Positions 49,501 through 62,384 of a stretch of 64,000 bases of DNA are shown one piece after another. The notes beneath the pieces were generated by a model. It searched no databases. It had not been told where the DNA came from and worked only from the letters and a program-made list of their open reading frames with translations. The translations under genes and the position numbers were made by a program. Every line of letters starts with the position of its first letter. Positions within the stretch are counted from its first letter, which is position 1. Origin of the DNA: Glossina fuscipes (Eukaryota; Arthropoda; Insecta; Diptera; Glossinidae); assembly GCF_014805625.2 (NCBI RefSeq), contig NW_023998417.1, forward strand, positions 2,696,284-2,760,283, written 5' to 3'.

Positions 49501-49790
49501 GTGTTGTTATGAGAAATGGTAGAATTTGAGGCACACTTTCGCTTATACACACACACACACACATACATACACACACACATACCTTCAGTCACCTACAATT
49601 ACATACATATGAAAAAGAACGTGTCGAGCAAAAGATCGCAAACGTGTTGCTGTTACCGGTAAGTCAATGCTGCTCTTGCTACTATGCTACTACGACGACT
49701 ACGGCTTACTACATTTGCTGATGTTATTTGTCTAACAATGGCAAATAGTCACATTCAAGTATAGAATTCATAAGCGCGTAAGTTTTCCTC
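46546..49790. other. Noncoding stretch
   Basis: No gene recognised. A somewhat GC-richer patch at 46,715-46,960 matches nothing I know. TA runs lie at 47,430-47,454 and 49,055-49,083, and CA runs at 49,545-49,580. Short frames near 47,803-48,035 and 48,304-48,495 have no domain. Confidence 0.55.
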
Positions 49791-49931
49791 GTTTTTTTTT
49801 TTTTNNNNNNNNNNNNNNNNNNNNNNNNNNNNNNNNNNNNNNNNNNNNNNNNNNNNNNNNNNNNNNNNNNNNNNNNNNNNNNNNNNNNNNNNNNNNNNNN
49901 NNNNTTTTTTTTTTTTTTTTTTTTTTTTTTT
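49791..49931. repeat. Poly-T tract with a 100-base assembly gap
   Basis: Fourteen or more Ts (49,791-49,804) lead into 100 Ns (49,805-49,904) and then 27 Ts (to 49,931). The assembly broke inside a homopolymer. The true length and content are unknown. Confidence 0.98.
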
Positions 49932-50907
49932 CAAAACCTTTCATGCATATCTAACTCATGATTTACTTCATACATACGCAAATATATGTGTGTGTGTACG
50001 TGTGTGTGTTTATGTGTAGCTATGTAAATCACGTTAAGCTTTTTTCGGTGATATTCTTATACACGAATAAACATATTTTTGTGCCGTTTGCTTTGTGTTA
50101 CACGTAGTCCACACGATACTCTCAACACAATATAACCTTTTATTCTGCACATATCTTTCGATTTCTTTACATATATATACACATCTTTTACTTTTTCTTA
50201 GAAGTTGTAATGTTACTTTCCAATTATTTATCACAAGATAGCAAAAAATGCATATTTTCATTTATTATTTTTCCGCCCTAAAAAGTCGGAAAATTGCATT
50301 GCTCTATGATTTCAAGGGGAGACAAAGAATCGAACGGTTATCAATATTTTCAGATCAAAATTTGTCTACCATCTCGTTTGTATAAAAAATATGCCGGATG
50401 GATGCAAGGTAAAAAGTTTCCACAGCTAAGTAAATCTGTGCATATATGTGTACATATATATTTTAATGTTAATCTCTCGTACGAGCTTAACAGTGCTATC
50501 CTTTGAACTAATTGGAAAAAAATATATTAACTTGAAAAATACCGCGGCGTAGGATAAGAATTTATTTTTCCATCAATTTATTCCTCATGCTGCCTATATA
50601 TAGTATGGCAAGCATTTGCAACGCACAGACATATTCAGCGTAGATCTCAATGCAACGATTCCTTCATATAGTTGGACTTAACTATTATATATATATGTAC
50701 AAAATATGATGTATGTATAAGCCTGTGGACGTGTTATGATTAAGGGCCGTTTTTTCGTTGTTTTTTCTTCTTGCAGATTAACGCACCTTAAGGCAGATTG
50801 TCTCAAATGTTGTTTTGCTTTGATCTCTGCTGAGCTTGAAAAATATATTTTCACAAAAGCCTGCCTTAACCAGCTACTCTTTAAAACTTAATAAACATTA
50901 TCGCTAC

Positions 50908-50939
<32 letters not shown>

Positions 50940-51296
50940 CCAATCTAATTATTATTATTATTATTATAATTTTTATTTTTTATGTTTTTACTTTGGTATT
51001 TTATAATATTTGTTATGAGGAAAGAATTTTGCATAATAATTCCTCCCTCCCGTATTTTAATTCCCTGCGTGCCTGCGTCTGATTTTTAAATCAACAAAAA
51101 ACGAAAGTAAACTAAACTAAAAAAAAAAAAAAAAAAAAGAAAAACTTCTTTTCTTTTGTTGCTGCTTTGCATTGCGTACATAGCGAGCTATAAAACAGCT
51201 TTAAGGTATCGAACACAAGAATAATAATTTTTGCATTAATCAACTTCGACTTTACGGTTCACCTGCTTAACTACGATTACTTTATCTTGTTTCTCT

Positions 51297-51338
<42 letters not shown>

Positions 51339-53699
51339 CCTCTTTCTCTCTCTCTCTCTCGGACGTATGATTAATTATGAAATCACTGCTTGCAATTATG
51401 CAAAAGTGTGTGTATGTGTATGCTTGTAAATTTGGTCTTCGTACGCAAACTGAGCCTAACCAAATTTTCGCCATATGCTGGCTGGCAACCTATTCCACGA
51501 AACATACTAATATGCTTTTATATGTGTGTTTGTGTGTGAAAATTTTCTAGGAAACTTGATAGAATGAGAATAATCAACAAAATTTTACTCGTTTAACACA
51601 TGGTATATATACATATGTCTATAAAATGAATTTATTTTCATATTTTTCAAACACTTTGTAATACAAATATGATTAATAATCAGAATCAAAAAAACAATTC
51701 TTTCAAGTAGTGAGAAAGAAATTAAACAGTATACAAGCATTCATTGATGTTTACAATTTTCGAGTACTTGCAGCATTCAGTTACCTACCTTTCTCATCTA
51801 ACATTAACTTATGCGATTCTTGTTTACTTTCATTTATTTTGTTAGAATGTTTGTCCTTCACAACATCCTTACTATTCCGACTTGTATGACATATAACATT
51901 CTTATCTGCACTATATCTATATTTTAGTGACGTCGCAAAAGGTATGTTTATGTATCTTAAAATCTTATATGCGTTTTAAGCCTTTAGCTATATTGCACGT
52001 CCTAATAATCAGAAAATGCTAACGCTAATGGCAACACTAATCAGGAATTTCCCGCACATGACCAAAAATAAGAAGGATGAGCTATTTGGTAAATGTAGTG
52101 TACATATACTTTTACTTATTGCATTCATTTGATCGAAATTTATTTAAAAGAAAATTAAATCTTAAGCGAGTTTGTCTCTGGCATTTACCTAAAGTATCGA
52201 TTCATTCCAAGATGTTCGCTTCAACCTATGTAAAAGAGATGTAAATATTTGAATGATAAATGGGTTGGATGCTCGGCCAAGTCTCCTTAAGTTTGAAATG
52301 TAATAAGACGCATGACTTTGATGAATATTTACTTAAGAAGGTTAGTCATAATAGGGAAATTTGTTTACTTATTCGCTTTGCCGAAACATGATAAATATCT
52401 TTACTTATAAGATTAGTGCTACTATGCTGATGTCTTATCATTTCAATGTGCTCTTATACAGATTAGATTATTACATTACAACACACGATTAACTTACTAT
52501 TATACCTCACTATATTAATTTACTTTAATACTATTATACTGTAATCGTATTACTCCTATTACGTTACGTTATTCCAGTTTATTATCATGCACTGTATCAC
52601 TATATAAATTTCCGAAATAGTCTGAGGAAATAGTTTTGAGGCTCAAGTGCAAAATTTATTACCAATAGAAATTAGGTCGAAAAAGAAGGAGATTAGGTAG
52701 CGAAGCCAGAGACAAGAGGCATATTCGAAATTAATATTTAATGGTTCCGTGGGTTTATATTCTTATTTTATGTACATTTGTTAGAAAAACTATAACGAAT
52801 TTTTAGATAAAATATTTTCTTTTACGGCAACTGTGCAACGAGAATGTTTTCTTTCCAAGTAATCTATGGACACAAACTGCCCATTAATATATGTAGCTGT
52901 ATTCGCGATGAAAAATTAAATGCGAAATTTAAATACAGTTATTGAGATTTATTCATAAAACGCGTAACGCAATTTTATTGTTTTATATCCTGTCTTGATC
53001 ATATTTACTCTTACGAAGGTCAAAATTCATTTTATTGCTACCATTGATGCTCAGACAAATGGAATTAATTAAAGCCATCTCTATTACTAGGCTCAATATG
53101 TTTTAGTTTACTTTATAGTTAAGCCATAGCTTTAAAAGGCACTCAGAGATGAAGTTTTTCTTAATTCCGTGATCGCTGGAAAGACAATGACGCTACAATA
53201 AAGTTTATAAAATTTTTATTACGTATAACGTGAACTCATTAAAGTAGTGAATAGGAAATTGCAAATAGCATTTTACAACAACAGTGAGGGAAAAAGCCGC
53301 CAGCTAAACTAAAAACGGACATAACAATGCAAAGAAATGATAATAATAATAATATTAATAGCGTTGTCATCGTTGTTATTGCGTTAAACAAATTAAATGA
53401 AAACAAATAAAATAGAAAAGTAACGCAAATATAATTGTGTTTTCAGAAAACAAATACAATCGTTTAGATTACATGTAAACAAAGATTAATTCGTTCTATT
53501 GCTTAACTGAACATTAAATGAAATTATATCCCATTATATATGTATTTGTTATAATGCTTTCGTAGTCATCGGTAGAAGGCACACATTTTAATTCGTTGTC
53601 ATCCTAACTTGTGACAATTACAATGGAAGTGATTTCATTTCATTCCGGGAATGTTCCCCTGTACGCTTAACGCAGCGATAGTCAAAAAGAAGTGGGGAA
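49932..53699. other. AT-rich noncoding stretch
   Basis: No gene recognised. It has a CAT run (50,909-50,939), an ATT run (50,947-50,966), an A-run (51,119-51,138) and a CT microsatellite (51,300-51,360). Open frames are short and unremarkable. Confidence 0.6.
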
Positions 53700-56600
53700 A
53701 GAGAGACAGGGACAGGGCTGTAGCCTAGGTAAGTGTTTCGCCTTTACCGGCCGCGAGTACCCACCATTGCTATGACGAAGTGTAATTCATCAGATCCTGA
53801 ACTAGAACTGCCTCGGTAGAAAGAACTTAGTAGATGATAATGAAAACAATTAGGTTTCATTGTTGCTTTCGGGTTTAAGTTCTACTTTTTCTTTTGCAAA
53901 CCAAAACAGAATTCAATAAAATTTTTGCAATTCTTTGCGGGATCATATTTTTTTATCCAAAAAAACTGTCTCGGTTTTTTAGTTCAGGAGATCAGTCCCC
54001 CCCCCCCCCACCCCCCCACCCGCACCCCCGTTCTACTTTTATGTAATTGTTTATATTATTCAAGCATTCCTTTGTCCTAAAGCTACAAATAGTTCGAGAG
54101 AGTTAGTAATAATTTTAATTCAGAGAAAATATTTATTTCCGACGGCAACTAGATATAATTTTCGGCAAATTTACAGAATTGAATGTAAATTTGTACGGTT
54201 TAGTACAAAGGAAATCGAGCACTTAAGCAATTGACCATTTAATGCACTTGTTACTTGGAATTTTATGTGTAAGATTTCGTTTCCTTTCCTAATAAACGAA
54301 CACAATTTCATATATAAGGGCGTTGCTATTTAATTAAATATCAACTATGCAGGAAATGAAAATTTAATTGCGATTATCAGTAGGTATTATTCGTATTACA
54401 AATGCGGGATCTTATCTTTTGTCTAAATGAAATGCAAATGTATAAGTAGTTGTGAAAAGACGCGCATATATTAAGCCTGATCGTTGCACTTGCACTTCCA
54501 ATGGTCAGACGTACACCCCTCAAGGCCAATTTTATTTTCTTGATGGAAGCACTGACTCCTTTCGGATTGTTTTTCATTTGCTTTTTGAATCATTTTCAAA
54601 AGACATCTATTCCTGCATTGGAAGTTTTCCAGAAAGACTTCATTTCACACGAGTAATCCTTTTGAATATAAGACGAGACTAAAGAAAAGGATTTTGTAGC
54701 ATGACCATGCTCGGCACACTAGACGTCGACGAGCTTTAGGATTCTTTCTCTGTCTAAGCAAAGTAATTGGATTGCTCTTAAATATCAGTCAATCTTTCTA
54801 TGTAGAATTCGTAATCTACGAAAGAGGATTGGAATAGCTCTTGCTCAAGATGCTGAATACTCAAAGCAATGGAAATGATTGTTTTTAGAAAATAAAGACC
54901 TAACTTGCACAAAAGTCCTACTTGCACTCTGTCCCCTATAATAAGAATTTTTTTTTTTTTTTGCATGTAAAATATTTAAGATTTTATTTTAAATCCATAA
55001 TTTTTCATTAATCGCTTAAAGCAGTGAAAAAGTGGTAATTAATAGTCAAGGAAATTGAACGACTGGGTAGAAAATGACAAAAAAAAGGAAAATCGGCCGA
55101 CACCAGTCCAAGTTTCCTCCTAAAGTTAAATAAATGGAAGCCATAAATAACTTGTGCATCCAGCAGCAAAAATATGTATTAATACAAGTCTTCCATTTGC
55201 CTCAACAACCAGAAACAAGTACCAGTGAATTAGTCAGACACAATTATTACACTCACTAAGGACACTCACTAAGGACAGATAAAATATTTTCGCTGCAAGC
55301 ATTTTTGATAGTCCAAAGCGATTGACAGCGTGGCTTCAATTACAATTACGTTTACAAGGGATTTTTATTAGTTTTCCTAATCGCAAAAACTGAGTAAAAT
55401 CGTCCTAGTAGTACCCAACAAACAATTTTAAAAAAAAATCTTTAATCTTCTTCCTCAACGTTATCTACTCTTATGTCGATGCCCAGTGCTGTGCAACAGT
55501 AACGATACCTTGTCTAAAGTGAGAACAACCACAATTCTCAAAGTAGCCATCAACAGCTAATCCCGCTCTTTGTTCTCCACGTTGGTGAATTCGCTGATGA
55601 TGTTCACTATTGATGGCCTGCCAGAAAAAAAAAAAACGCGAAACAACGTAAAAACATCATGTTTCAAATTTAAGTTTCATACTTTTTCCAACAACGTGAT
55701 AACTTTTTTTGCAAACAACAATCGCTAATTTTACATCCGGTTACGTACGTACTGTTGAAACTATCCCCGGCAAAACAAAATAACTTTAAAAAAAGGAAAA
55801 ATTTTTATTATTTCATCTTTCTATTAAAAGCTTCCAATCTCGACCAGCTCCCGATTTGAAATTTTTCCATATCCCTTTTAAATGTTTCTCGCGAACATAG
55901 GGGTACTTTCAGCAGCAGCGGTATAAATCCTAAGTGAGAGAAGTGCAAGATTCGTTTCAATGTGAAAAGTGTTTTTTTTTTTTTTTAATTTTTAGTTTTA
56001 GTTTTATATGAAATTTTATAAAACTAATTGCTTCTAACGCAAAAACAATACATACATAATACATAAAAACTCTTTTAGAATTTAATTATCAACTTTGTAG
56101 GAAACACAAGTCGGCAAAAAAAGACAAACATCATATACCATAAAATTAGCTTGTAAATATGATAGCACATAAACATAAAAAAAAAAATAAAAAAAATTAA
56201 AAAAAAAGATAAAATTGCATTCATTTCGCACCGACTTGAAGATACCCAACGCGGACTCTCAAGATAGCAAGAAAATGTCGTGAAAAGGTATTATTTTGTT
56301 GATAATTTGCATAGCTTGGAAAATTTCATTTTTCCATTGGAGGATCTCACCTGCTTTCAAATATATATATATAGTTTATTTTAAGAAGATTAATCACTGA
56401 GGACACGTTTCCTATACGTCAGGAAAAATATGGAAGAAAGGAATCGAACGAAAGTGATCCGCAGCCGCAGTGAAGTGCTCCTGGTATCATCCCGATGTTA
56501 TGCTCTAAGCGACCGAGTGTATTCAATTATGCTGATGTTATGCTTTTATATTATGTTTTTACCGAACGAGTGAATATTCATTATAGCCACCGCCATGCAT

Positions 56601-57383
56601 TAATCGTAACCAGAATGTGATACTACCGCAGAGAGGTAGACTTGATAGTCGTGGTTTTTATCCACTTGGCTTTTCGGTACACTGAATGAAGCTTAACGAG
56701 GAGATTTTAAAATGATTTGTTTTGCTCAATATTGTCGCTTTAGCTGTTAAGAATACGCACAACCACAAGACATTATACATAGGTGGATGAACAAAGAAAA
56801 CAAAAGTTACCACTGACTGACTGACTGGCTATGTTATTGCGATTGCTACAAGCGGATTATCAAGTGTAGTTGATTGTTACTTAGCGATACGCTAAGTGCA
56901 ATAATATAATAATGCTAATTGCATGTACATGCATTTATGCAACATATTGCAAATATTTATAACTAGACATAACATATGAAAAGCTTGTTTAATATATCTG
57001 TAGTGAAAGCTTTCAAACAACAACAACAACAACAAGCGGATATAATTTTAATGAAACAGTAATGCAAAGAAATGAAAAATCTCAATTGTTTTTTTTTCCT
57101 CTTTTTTTTTTTAAATTTATTTTAAAAATAAAGTTTAAAAAAAAAAAAAAAAAAAATAATAATAATAATAATAATTTGTTTTATAATCCTATAATAAATC
57201 GTATTAAAAATTTTCAATAGGTTAACTAAGTTATGATTTCAGCTCTAAGTACGTAATTGAGATTTATTTATAGGTTATATGTGAAGAGAGAGTTCATAGC
57301 TTATGAACTTGTTTGGATAAAACTTGAATTGCTAATTACGTACATCCACACGCACGCAAATTTTATCTAATCCTTATGTAGAA

Positions 57384-57421
<38 letters not shown>

Positions 57422-57720
57422 ATATGCATTCAAATCTAATAACTTCCCATTTACATGCTTGGTTATCAGATTCAGAATTTTATTCATATTCAACGCAAAT
57501 CTTCTTGTGGTACTCATAAATCATTTATTGCCTTCCCAGGCTTTCATTAATTGCGTACAGGGTGTTTATTAAAATGTATTACTTTGTGATCAACAAATAA
57601 GGTGAATTTTTCATTTAAACTTCGATAATGCTACGACATTATAATGCTAGATGTTAAGTTTGATGTCGATGTATTCGATTGTTACAAACTCGGATATGTT
57701 TCGTATAGAATCTGATCTTC
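53700..57720. other. AT-rich noncoding stretch
   Basis: No gene recognised. A tRNA A-box-like GTAGCCTAGGTAAGTG (53,719-53,734) lacks a B box. There is a C-rich run (53,997-54,028), an A-run with AAT units (57,138-57,174), a CAA run (57,018-57,035) and a TA run (57,388-57,411). At 56,470-56,600 two imperfect copies of 'GATGTTATGCT...CCGA(A)CGAGTG' lie in tandem. On minus, just beyond them, is a B-box-like GTTCGATTCC (about 56,432-56,441). Confidence 0.5.
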
Positions 57721-57723
57721 TGA

Positions 57724-58260
57724 TCTGATCAAAGAATTTGCATTAAAGCAAACTTGGCTATGACAACGATTAGTGATGAGCCTATGGCTTAAGAAAATGA
57801 TTACAAGTAGTATAAAGACTTGAAAGAAGAGCAAGAACAAGTTCAAGACAAACAGTGCCCCAGACATTCCACATTTACCGACGAACATCATCTCAAGCAA
57901 ATCAAGAATTTTATAACCGAAAATCATCGATTGGCCAAATGAGAGCTTACCGATGCTGTGGTTATTCCATTTGGGTCTAGCCAAAGTATTTAAGAACATG
58001 TTTTACGCTTCAAACCTGCTCAATATCAAACTAGCTCTGCTGGCATTAAATTTTTTCATTGAGTCGTCGGGAGGACTCCTCACAGTCTTGTTTGATAGCA
58101 TGCGACAAACTCAAAAGACAGTTTCCGGGTAAACTTCTGGTTTTATTCGGTTGGGATGAAAACAGAAACGAGTCGACGAAAATTTATAAAGTCAAGAAGA
58201 AGACTTGTCTGACTTGTCTGACTTGTCTGACTATTTCAACGATTGAAAAAAAACAATAAC
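57724..58260 (+). mobile_element. Decayed mariner transposase, N-terminal half in one frame
   Basis: From 57,724 to 58,062 a single + frame, interrupted only by stop codons, reads 'SDQRICIK', 'YKDLKEEQEQVQDKQCPRHST' type sequence, 'DEHHLKQIKNFITENHRLAK', and 'ELTDAVVIPFGSSQSI'. This matches the mariner layout: first helix-turn-helix, 'WYKRFKEGREEVEDxxxPGRPSTST', 'DEHVxQIKxLVxENRRLTIRELAxxVGIxFGSCQxIF'. A second frame near 58,140-58,200 gives 'LFGWDENRNESTKIYKVKKK', reminiscent of 'VYGYDxETKxQSSQWKxxxS' after the first catalytic Asp. The C-terminal half is not visible. The long membrane-like minus frame at 57,682-57,999 is a shadow of this relic. Confidence 0.75.
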
Positions 58261-61200
58261 ATAAATGCGCTGCATCGGACCGAGAATACTTTGACGGCCA
58301 TGTTATTGGTAACTTGGGCGAATAAATAGAGATTTTTTCATTTTATAAACAAAGTCACTTTAGTTTTTGATCGTAATTGCATAATAACAGGAAGTGAAAC
58401 AAATAGCTTAGTGCATAAGGAAGGAGGAACTACCTTACAAAAGTTATCGTTAAAGAGTATTAACAAAATTCGCAAATCCGTGCATAAAGATATGTACGTG
58501 TGGGATTCATCTATACATATATATCATCTATACATATATATATATGTATACAAAGTAATTAATTGATCTTCAAACTTCAACCTTTATAGGTTGAACCTTC
58601 AGATTAATATGTTTATAAACTAGAAATCGATATGTTTAGCAAGTTGTTGTTATTGACTTATTATGAATATCTATGTAATTTAAGAATTTAAGCAAAAAGC
58701 AGTATTAAAAAAAATAATTAAAATAATTCTAAGAAAATGTTTCATGTAAAGATTTTCTAAACCATCTGCGAGGATTCGAGATGAAGAACATATATGTTAT
58801 CGAAAACGTTTATTGTCGCACACGAACATTATGGAATTACATAAGCATTTTATTGTCCTGCTTGTGAGTCACTCTGCCTTTGCGGAAATACAATAAAGGT
58901 CTCGCTATCAAAAGTAAGGTAAATTCAGGTTCGAACAGAACTGCTCACTACCTGTCCCTGACTAGCGTAGATTGTCTAGACGTGTCGAGAACTTTTCAAT
59001 TTCTGACAGAGAAGCTATCTGACCCATGATATCCTTCTGCAGAATTTTCAACCCCTTCACTCTTCTCTCTTAAATCTAAATTAAATTGTCGTGATTCGAA
59101 TTCGATTTTATTCTCTAATGACGGCTAGCCAGGGTAGGGTGCAAAATATCAGACCGGGCTGATGAGCTTAACTGACGTTTGAAACTGGTCGACAGTAGTG
59201 AAAAGCGTTGAAATTCGTATACGCAAACCTAATATGAAAACATTTTATGAACTTGTTTCGAACGACACAGGTCTTGAATTTAAAAGGCTTTTCTAGGCAA
59301 GACCTAGAACACATGTAGAGATATTTTTTGTTCTTCTTTTTTACACTTTTTTATAATGAACGCATTTGTTGCAGATAGCTTGTACAATAAGTTGGGATTG
59401 CCACTTTGAATAATCGGGAGGGAATCCAGAAATGAAAAAAAGAAAACTGAGTCTTCAATACTTCACAACTTTCAGAGAAGCAAAGGTTTTAAATTATTAG
59501 CTATATAAGAGAAACGTACCTATCTCTAGCCACGGTGTCTGCAGATCACGGATGGGATGTGGGCACGACGACCGTTCGCAAAAATCATAGATAGAGCGGC
59601 GAGGAAAAGTGTAGCAGTGTTCGTATATGTTGATCTTCAAAGTCGGAGAGAAAGAGAAAAGTATTTGGGAAAGATATGAGAGAAGCTTGTTTTATAAAAT
59701 GCTCCTCTTTAGATGCCGGATATACGGAAATTCAAGGTGAATTCATATTCACATGCTATAGGTACTTGCATACGGAATTAGTTAAAAAGCGGCCATTAAG
59801 GCGGACATTAAGGATAGGCTACTAAAGCTTTAAAGCAGTTTTTTTTTCGATATCCATTTAATATGTCATACCATCGGCGGATATAAAAAACCGTTAATTA
59901 GACATAATGAGCCTTTGACGCTCATTTCAACTTTAATTTTAAATTTCTCAGATTAGCATTTTTTTTTTTTTCTTTCTTCATAACACGATCTTATTAAATT
60001 ACTTCGAAATCGAGTTTGTTTCCATTACCATCGGTAAACAAGAAACGATGTAGTTAAAAAAAATAAATAAATAAAAAGAAAAAAAAAAAACTGTAAAGAA
60101 TTTTTACATCTCTATGTGATATTTCGAATTTAGATGTACTTCACTTCTTGTATACTTAATAAAGGTCTTTTTAAAGCTTGACTAAGCAAAAAAAAAAAAA
60201 TCATAAATTAACGAAAAAAAAAAAATAAATAAATAAATAAATAAAACTCAAGGTTAATTAAAGCTCTAAAAATTATTACACTTTTTAATTACAAGTGTCG
60301 TCGTTGTTGTTGTTGTTTATCGTCTACGTAAAATCTCTGTCTATAAAATTGCGATTCCGTGACCTTCAAACATTGTATAAAGATATAGCATACGTTTTCA
60401 ATTAATTCAGCCTTGATTCTTTTATAAATAAAAGAAATTTTATATTTTACCGAAATATACACCTTAAGCTCTATTAGAAAATGCACAAATAGAAAAGTAC
60501 TCAAAATACAACAACAATTTTGACATTTATAAGATGCATTCATGTGCACGAGGATATGAATGCGAAATATTATAAAGGCACACATCAAACACACAAACAT
60601 ATGTATGCATGCATGCATGCATGCATGCATGCTTAGTTTACCTTACCTCTGAGAATACAAGGCCTCTATTAAAAATGTTTCCAATAAAAATTTATAAAAA
60701 TAGATTCTTGCTTGCTTGCGCTATCTCTTACGTATAAATGCGAATTGAAAAGAATTTCAAATCATTTATTTGTATTTTTAATTTATCTACGATACTTACT
60801 ATCTCGCTTAGAGCTCCTTACTAAACACTAAACGATCAAGTATCTTAATAGTTGCGATTACTTTCGCAACGTTCAAAACGTTTTAAATATCTTTGTCCCA
60901 TTGATTGTCTATCGATGATAAATTGAGAGCATGCATTTTCATGGATAGATTGATTAATGAATAGTGTCATGCTTTTCAATTTTATTTACAGAATTTAATT
61001 ATAAAAATTTTTGTGCCAATCTGTGTTCAATTTTGTATTTAATACCTAGACATATGGGGATTTGCAAGACTGGATAGGCAGAAGAATGGACAGATAGGCA
61101 GAAGAATGGACAGATGTGTGGCCATACTATATGCACTTAATTGACACGGCCTTAATTGGTATTGCTTGGGCCGGGCAAAAAAATGGAAAATCTTCTTCTC

Positions 61201-61336
61201 ATCTCGTTTTGTTCCCATCCTTTCGTAATGTTAGAGATCTATTTCGGAAACAATGAAAGCATATTTGAAGACACGTTAATGAGGCGATATACTAGAGTTG
61301 CTGCAAAGTTTAGAACGCTTTATTAAATATATATAT
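58261..61336. other. AT-rich noncoding stretch
   Basis: No gene recognised. A-runs lie near 60,079, 60,187 and 60,213; an AAAT run at 60,222-60,245; a GTT run at 60,300-60,317; and a TGCA tetranucleotide run at 60,604-60,632. A short direct repeat (GGATAGGCAGAAGAATGGACA unit, twice) lies at 61,072-61,115. Slightly GC-richer patches at 58,900-59,200 and 59,520-59,640 match nothing I recognise. Confidence 0.55.
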
Positions 61337-61700
61337 TGTGAGGGCATAATTTGCTTGTTCTCCGGGGCTGTGATAGCTCAGCGGCCCAGAAATTTAGTAA
61401 CAAGAAATTTATTTTGTTAGTTATAGAATTCATCACTTTATTTCTTATTGTTACACTTTGCTTCCAAATTTATAAGAAAACCCGTATTTATAGATGTCTC
61501 CGTCAGAAGCCTATGCGCCATTCCCCTAAAACTAAACTTACTAACTTTAACTTAGTCATTAATCTACCTTATCCTGCTCTTAGTCGTACTCTTATCTTAT
61601 TTAATCTCTAACTTATTCTCTACCTTATGCTAACACTCTCCCCCCACCAGAGACGGAGAAAGTGTGAGGCCAAAATAAAGTCCGACTTTGGCTTCTCACA
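61337..61700 (-). mobile_element. Solo LTR of an LTR retrotransposon
   Basis: 364 bases bounded by TGTGAG and CTCACA, a classic TG...CA inverted end, and flanked on both sides by ATAT(AT), compatible with a 4-6-base target duplication inside a TA repeat. Read on minus it begins TGTGAGAAGCCAAAGTCGG, has TATAAATACGG (about 61,482-61,492) and then AATAAA-type signals, the order expected for an LTR promoter and polyadenylation site. It matches the LTR at 18.0-18.7 kb in several blocks. There is no internal domain on either side, so it is solo. The 86-codon frame at 61,351-61,611 is a shadow inside it. Confidence 0.8.
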
Positions 61701-61914
61701 ATATATATGGAAGTTTCTATAATATATTTATGCTATTGATCGCCGATAGTAGTGCAATGAGTAGAGGAATGAAACTTTTTTTAAAATCAAGTTTTTTCCC
61801 TTCAATTCATTCAAGAAAGTGGTGGATTAAGTTTGTGCCCATTATAGATGTACACCAAACTCAAAAAGATTTGAAATCAGTTGATTCAGACTCACTTTCT
61901 GAATTGACCTAAAC
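61701..61914. other. Spacer
   Basis: About 200 bases between the solo LTR and the GTCY repeat. A 74-codon + frame (61,688-61,912) has no recognisable domain. Confidence 0.5.
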
Positions 61915-62070
61915 TTGTCGGTCTATCTGTCCCTCTGTCTGTCTTATATTTTGCAATGTCTGTTGAATCCACAGGTCGCCATTTTTGAGAGGCTTTGATG
62001 AAATTTGATATAGTCACATGTTTTAGCTCAAGGTCGAACGCTCCACTTCCCATTTAATGCCTTACTTTGC
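61915..62070 (+). repeat. GTCY-type dispersed repeat (mini-me-like), copy 3
   Basis: The clearest copy: 'TAAACTTGTCGGTCTATCTG', 'TCCCTCTGTCTGTCTTATAT' (GTCY block, 61,918-61,952), then 'ATTTTTGAGAGGCTTTGATG' and 'AAATTTGATATAGTC' (61,981-62,015), then 'TTTTAGCTCAAGGTCGAACGC'. It shares this order with copies at 7.6 and 24.3 kb. Confidence 0.55.
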
Positions 62071-62349
62071 AAAGTGATTATTATATTAATAATTATATTA
62101 AGCGAAGATGCCAATATAATGGTTTTACGAAACGAGGTAATTTTCTCTCCTAAATTTCATGCGAAATAAGGAATTTCTAGTCTATTTTGTATCAAAAACT
62201 TTGCTATCAAAAAGTCAACATTGCGGCAAAGTAAAAGTCGATATTTCCACAGCATGTTTAACTATTAATTTAATTATTTGTTTTTGTCATTTTTTATTTA
62301 CCGTTTAATTCAGTCAGCCATTAACTTGACGTTAAGTATCTGAAGAAAA

Positions 62350-62384
<35 letters not shown>

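Noticed and set aside
57682..57999. 105-codon minus frame with a hydrophobic middle, membrane-protein-like
   Set aside because: It is antisense to the mariner relic on +, which explains the open frame.
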